A DNA stretch of 7,205 nucleotides. Source: an uncultured Clostridia bacterium. GTDB lineage: Bacteria > Bacillota > Clostridia > Oscillospirales > CAG-272. The stretch spans positions 1-7,205 of the forward strand of contig CAMPBZ010000058.1 of NCBI GenBank assembly GCA_946641795.1. The letters run 5' to 3'. The notes beneath the pieces were generated by a model. It saw only the letters and a program-made list of their open reading frames with translations. It was not told the origin of the DNA and made no database searches. The position numbers and the translations under genes were made by a program. How positions within the stretch are numbered: position 1 is the first letter of the stretch; every line of letters begins with the position of its first letter. Positions 6,266-7,205 of this stretch are shown here, one piece after another.

Positions 6266-6798
6266 TGAGATCCGAAAAAATCCGCAGGCACACCGTCTGC
6301 TTAACGCTTTCCGCCCTGCTTGCCGCGCTGGGAGTGGTCCTGCTTGCATTGGGGAGCCTGTTTGAAACGCTGGACCTTTCTATGGCGGCGCTGGCATCCT
6401 TCTTTTGTATTTACGCGGTAATCGAAATGCGCGGCGGCTACCCCTGGATGATCTGGATTGTGACCGCGGGGCTTGCCTTTTTGCTTCTGCCGCAAAAAAC
6501 GCCGGCGCTCTTTTACTTGTTCCTGGGGCATTATCCTATGGTCAAGGCGCTGGTGGAACGCCTGCCGCGCGTTGTTTCGTGGGTGATCAAGCTGGTTTGG
6601 CTCCACCTTTCCGGCGCGCTGATCTTTGTGGCGGCGCGGTTTCTGCTTGCCCCCGCGGCCGCGTGGGATACGCGGATCTGGTACTGGGTCTTGCTGTATT
6701 TCGGAGCGCTGGTCGCCTTCGTCCTGTTTGACCTTGCCCTGACGCGGATCATCACCTTTTACCTCGTTCGCCTGCAAAAGCGAATGGGGATACGGTAA
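6265..6798 (+). CDS. Multi-pass integral membrane protein of unknown function, coupled to the J-domain gene
   Basis: 177 residues. Hydrophobic segments lie at about 12-33, 38-55, 60-88 (perhaps two), 104-128 and 138-160, giving five or six membrane helices with a basic N-terminus (RSEKIRRH) and basic C-terminus (RLQKRMGIR). The segment 90-111 (YPMVKALVERLPR then a Trp/Lys stretch) looks like a conserved loop. The opening TLSALLAALGVVLL is reminiscent of small ECF-transporter S components and similar clostridial membrane proteins, but no substrate motif is seen and I do not assign that role. The start is the ATG at 6265, overlapping the preceding TGA in a TGATG; an in-frame ATG at 6196 would overlap the J gene by 70 bases. 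No good Shine-Dalgarno site precedes 6265, so translation probably depends on re-initiation. Last gene of the operon, closed by the terminator at 6810-6835. Confidence 0.78.
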   Translation: MRSEKIRRHTVCLTLSALLAALGVVLLALGSLFETLDLSMAALASFFCIYAVIEMRGGYPWMIWIVTAGLAFLLLPQKTPALFYLFLGHYPMVKALVERLPRVVSWVIKLVWLHLSGALIFVAARFLLAPAAAWDTRIWYWVLLYFGALVAFVLFDLALTRIITFYLVRLQKRMGIR

Positions 6799-6809
6799 AT
6801 CTCCCGTGA

Positions 6810-6835
6810 AAAAAGCCCCTGAAAAGGGGCTTTTT
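6810..6835. terminator. Bidirectional intrinsic terminator shared by the three-gene operon and a leftward small RNA
   Basis: A perfect 11-bp stem, AAAAAGCCCCT (6810-6820) and AGGGGCTTTTT (6825-6835), with a GAAA tetraloop on the + strand. T-runs follow on both strands (TTTTTG rightward, TTTTTTC leftward). It ends the rightward operon 11 bases after its stop codon and also the leftward transcript starting near 6921. Confidence 0.93.
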
Positions 6836-6921
6836 GTATTGCGCAAAGCATAAAAACAGAACCTGCCGGCGGACGCTTCACGGCGAATGCCGATCTGACA
6901 CCAAGGTCTGACACAGGTTTC
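6810..6921 (-). ncRNA. Candidate small non-coding RNA of about 110 nt
   Basis: A near-perfect promoter (6928-6956, - strand) predicts a start near 6921, and an intrinsic terminator ends the transcript at 6810. No reading frame with a ribosome binding site fits between them; the only frame through the region runs across both promoter and terminator. The 5' part can fold. AACCTG/CAGGTT (6919-6914 with 6865-6860) closes a domain that contains a CGGC-loop-GCCG hairpin (6892-6881). The octamer GTGTCAGA occurs twice, 13 bases apart (6914-6907 and 6901-6894). It lacks the conserved GGAAGGAAGCAGCC loop of SRP RNA and matches no riboswitch I know. It could instead be the leader remnant of a lost gene. 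Confidence 0.5.
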
Positions 6922-6927
6922 ACCATT

Positions 6928-6956
6928 AGTATATCCGATTTGTTTGCGCTTGTCAA
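6928..6956 (-). promoter_or_regulatory. Near-consensus sigma-A promoter for the leftward small RNA
   Basis: On the - strand: TTGACA (6956-6951), a 17-base spacer, and TATACT (6933-6928). This is a perfect -35 and a 5/6 -10 at ideal spacing, the strongest promoter in the window. No protein start with a ribosome site lies downstream before the terminator at 6835-6810. Confidence 0.82.
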
Positions 6957-6978
6957 AAGGGATAATAAGGGATTTTCT
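6939..6978 (+). promoter_or_regulatory. Possible promoter region for the rightward structured RNA
   Basis: Two weak candidates are seen. One is GATAAT (6961-6966) with a poor -35 (TTTGTT, 6939-6944). The other is TTGTCA (6950-6955, 5/6) with a poor -10 (TTTTCT, 6973-6978) at 17 bases. Both overlap the leftward promoter, whose -35 occupies nearly the same bases on the other strand, so the two transcripts may exclude each other. Neither candidate is convincing alone. Confidence 0.3.
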
Positions 6979-6979
6979 C

Positions 6980-7161
6980 CCCAAATCTGTCAAACAAGCT
7001 GTGTTGAATTTGGAAGCGATCCTTTCCCCTGGCTTTGGGAACGGGCACTGCCCGCCATCGGAGATGGTCGAGAAATTGTGCAAGCGCAATTGGACATCCG
7101 CTTTGCGGAGTGCCCCTCCGTTCCCTGCAAAGCAGGGAGCGAAATTAACAGGAGATGGGTC
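6980..7161 (+). ncRNA. ssrS: Structured RNA, candidate 6S RNA (ssrS)
   Basis: This stretch of about 180 bases has no credible gene but rich pairing between its ends. ATCT/AGAT (6985-6988, 7153-7156), CTGT/ACAG (6999-7002, 7148-7151) and AATTT/AAATT (7007-7011, 7142-7146) form an interrupted closing stem. CCCTG/CAGGG (7027-7031, 7133-7137), CTTT/AAAG, GGGAACGG/CCGTTCCC (7037-7044, 7118-7125) and GCACT/AGTGC (7045-7049, 7109-7113) continue it as a long rod. The tip holds hairpins CCATC/GATGG, AATTGTG/CGCAATT and CCGC/GCGG. An alternative 7-bp hairpin, TCCCTGC-AAA-GCAGGGA (7122-7138), competes with the rod. 6S RNA is a ~185-nt rod that binds sigma-A RNA polymerase. The order AAGCG ... TCCCCTG-GC at 7013-7033 recalls the 5' half of E. 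coli 6S as I remember it. Against this, the central bubble is not clearly open. Structured RNA is likely; the 6S identity is uncertain. Confidence 0.45.
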
Positions 7162-7205
7162 ACCAAAAAGAGCCGTATCGCAAAAGCGATACGGCTCTTT
7201 TTGGT
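7162..7205. terminator. Perfect 20-bp terminator hairpin at the window edge
   Basis: ACCAAAAAGAGCCGTATCGC (7162-7181) pairs without mismatch with 7186-7205 across an AAAA loop. The GC-rich core is flanked by A5 and T5, so it can terminate in either direction. It directly follows the structured RNA and would form its 3' end. It could also end a leftward gene lying beyond the window. Confidence 0.88.

Noticed and set aside
6759..6956. A 65-codon open frame on the - strand over the small RNA
   Set aside because: It starts inside the -35 box and reads through the terminator into the antisense of the membrane-protein gene, so no single transcript could encode it.
5561..7089. Two 262-codon open frames on the - strand (5561-6349 and 6301-7089)
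   Set aside because: The first is antisense to the J-domain gene. The second runs through the structured RNA, the leftward promoter and the terminator, and has no RBS or domain.
6980..7161. RNase P RNA, tmRNA, SRP RNA, T-box, cobalamin or other riboswitch
   Set aside because: I looked for GAGGAAAGTCCGGGC (RNase P), the tmRNA 5' GGGGGCGACACGG and 3' CCA, GGAAGGAAGCAGCC (SRP) and GGGTGGTACCGCG (T-box), and found none. AAAGCCAGG on the - strand recalls the B12 box, but the rest of that aptamer is missing.
1..7205. CRISPR arrays, insertion sequences, prophage, toxin-antitoxin or defence genes
   Set aside because: No spaced direct repeats, transposase or integrase motifs, terminal inverted repeats, or nuclease/ATPase motifs were seen in any supported frame. 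Base composition is even across the genes.

Overview
The window looks like chromosomal DNA of an anaerobic Clostridia-type Firmicute, probably an Oscillospiraceae/Ruminococcaceae-like gut lineage. This rests on GC-rich coding DNA with AT-rich promoters, strong GGAGG-type ribosome binding sites, consensus sigma-A promoters, and protein families typical of Clostridia (GGGtGRT, DUF5685, InlB-type repeats, a membrane protein with a uL15-like tail). No transposon, phage, tRNA, rRNA or CRISPR sequence was seen. The taxonomic placement is inference.

Layout. (1) Bases 1-150 are the 3' end of a rightward gene, recognised as the GGGtGRT protein, closed by a strong bidirectional terminator at 167-201. 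(2) Bases 230-4414 are a leftward two-gene operon driven by a sigma-A promoter at 4465-4493. Its first gene encodes a two-pass membrane protein with a cytosolic part that ends in a ribosomal-protein-uL15-like domain. Its second gene encodes a secreted, repeat-rich surface protein held by C-terminal membrane segments, with an acidic Pro/Gln/Asp-rich tail. (3) Bases 4415-4754 are a divergent promoter region. (4) Bases 4755-6798 are a rightward, tightly coupled three-gene operon: a DUF5685 protein, a J-domain protein with a TPR-like middle and a cysteine-string tail, and a multi-pass membrane protein. It ends at a terminator at 6810-6835. (5) Bases 6836-7205 have no credible protein gene but hold two candidate RNA genes. 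One is a leftward small RNA of about 110 nt with a near-consensus promoter, ending in the shared terminator. The other is a rightward structured RNA of about 180 nt, possibly 6S RNA, followed by a perfect 20-bp terminator hairpin at the window edge.

How the parts may work together. In the leftward operon, one product is mostly extracellular and the other mostly cytosolic, both membrane-anchored, which suggests an envelope complex of unknown role. In the rightward operon, all three products are translationally coupled. The J-domain protein carries 10 Cys in its last 25 residues, and the DUF5685 protein has all 9 of its Cys in its first 89 residues. This makes a cysteine-rich, Hsp70-linked, membrane-associated module of unknown function the best candidate here for an undescribed system.

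Start codons were reassigned for three genes from promoter, ribosome-binding-site and overlap evidence. Nothing here was checked against a database.
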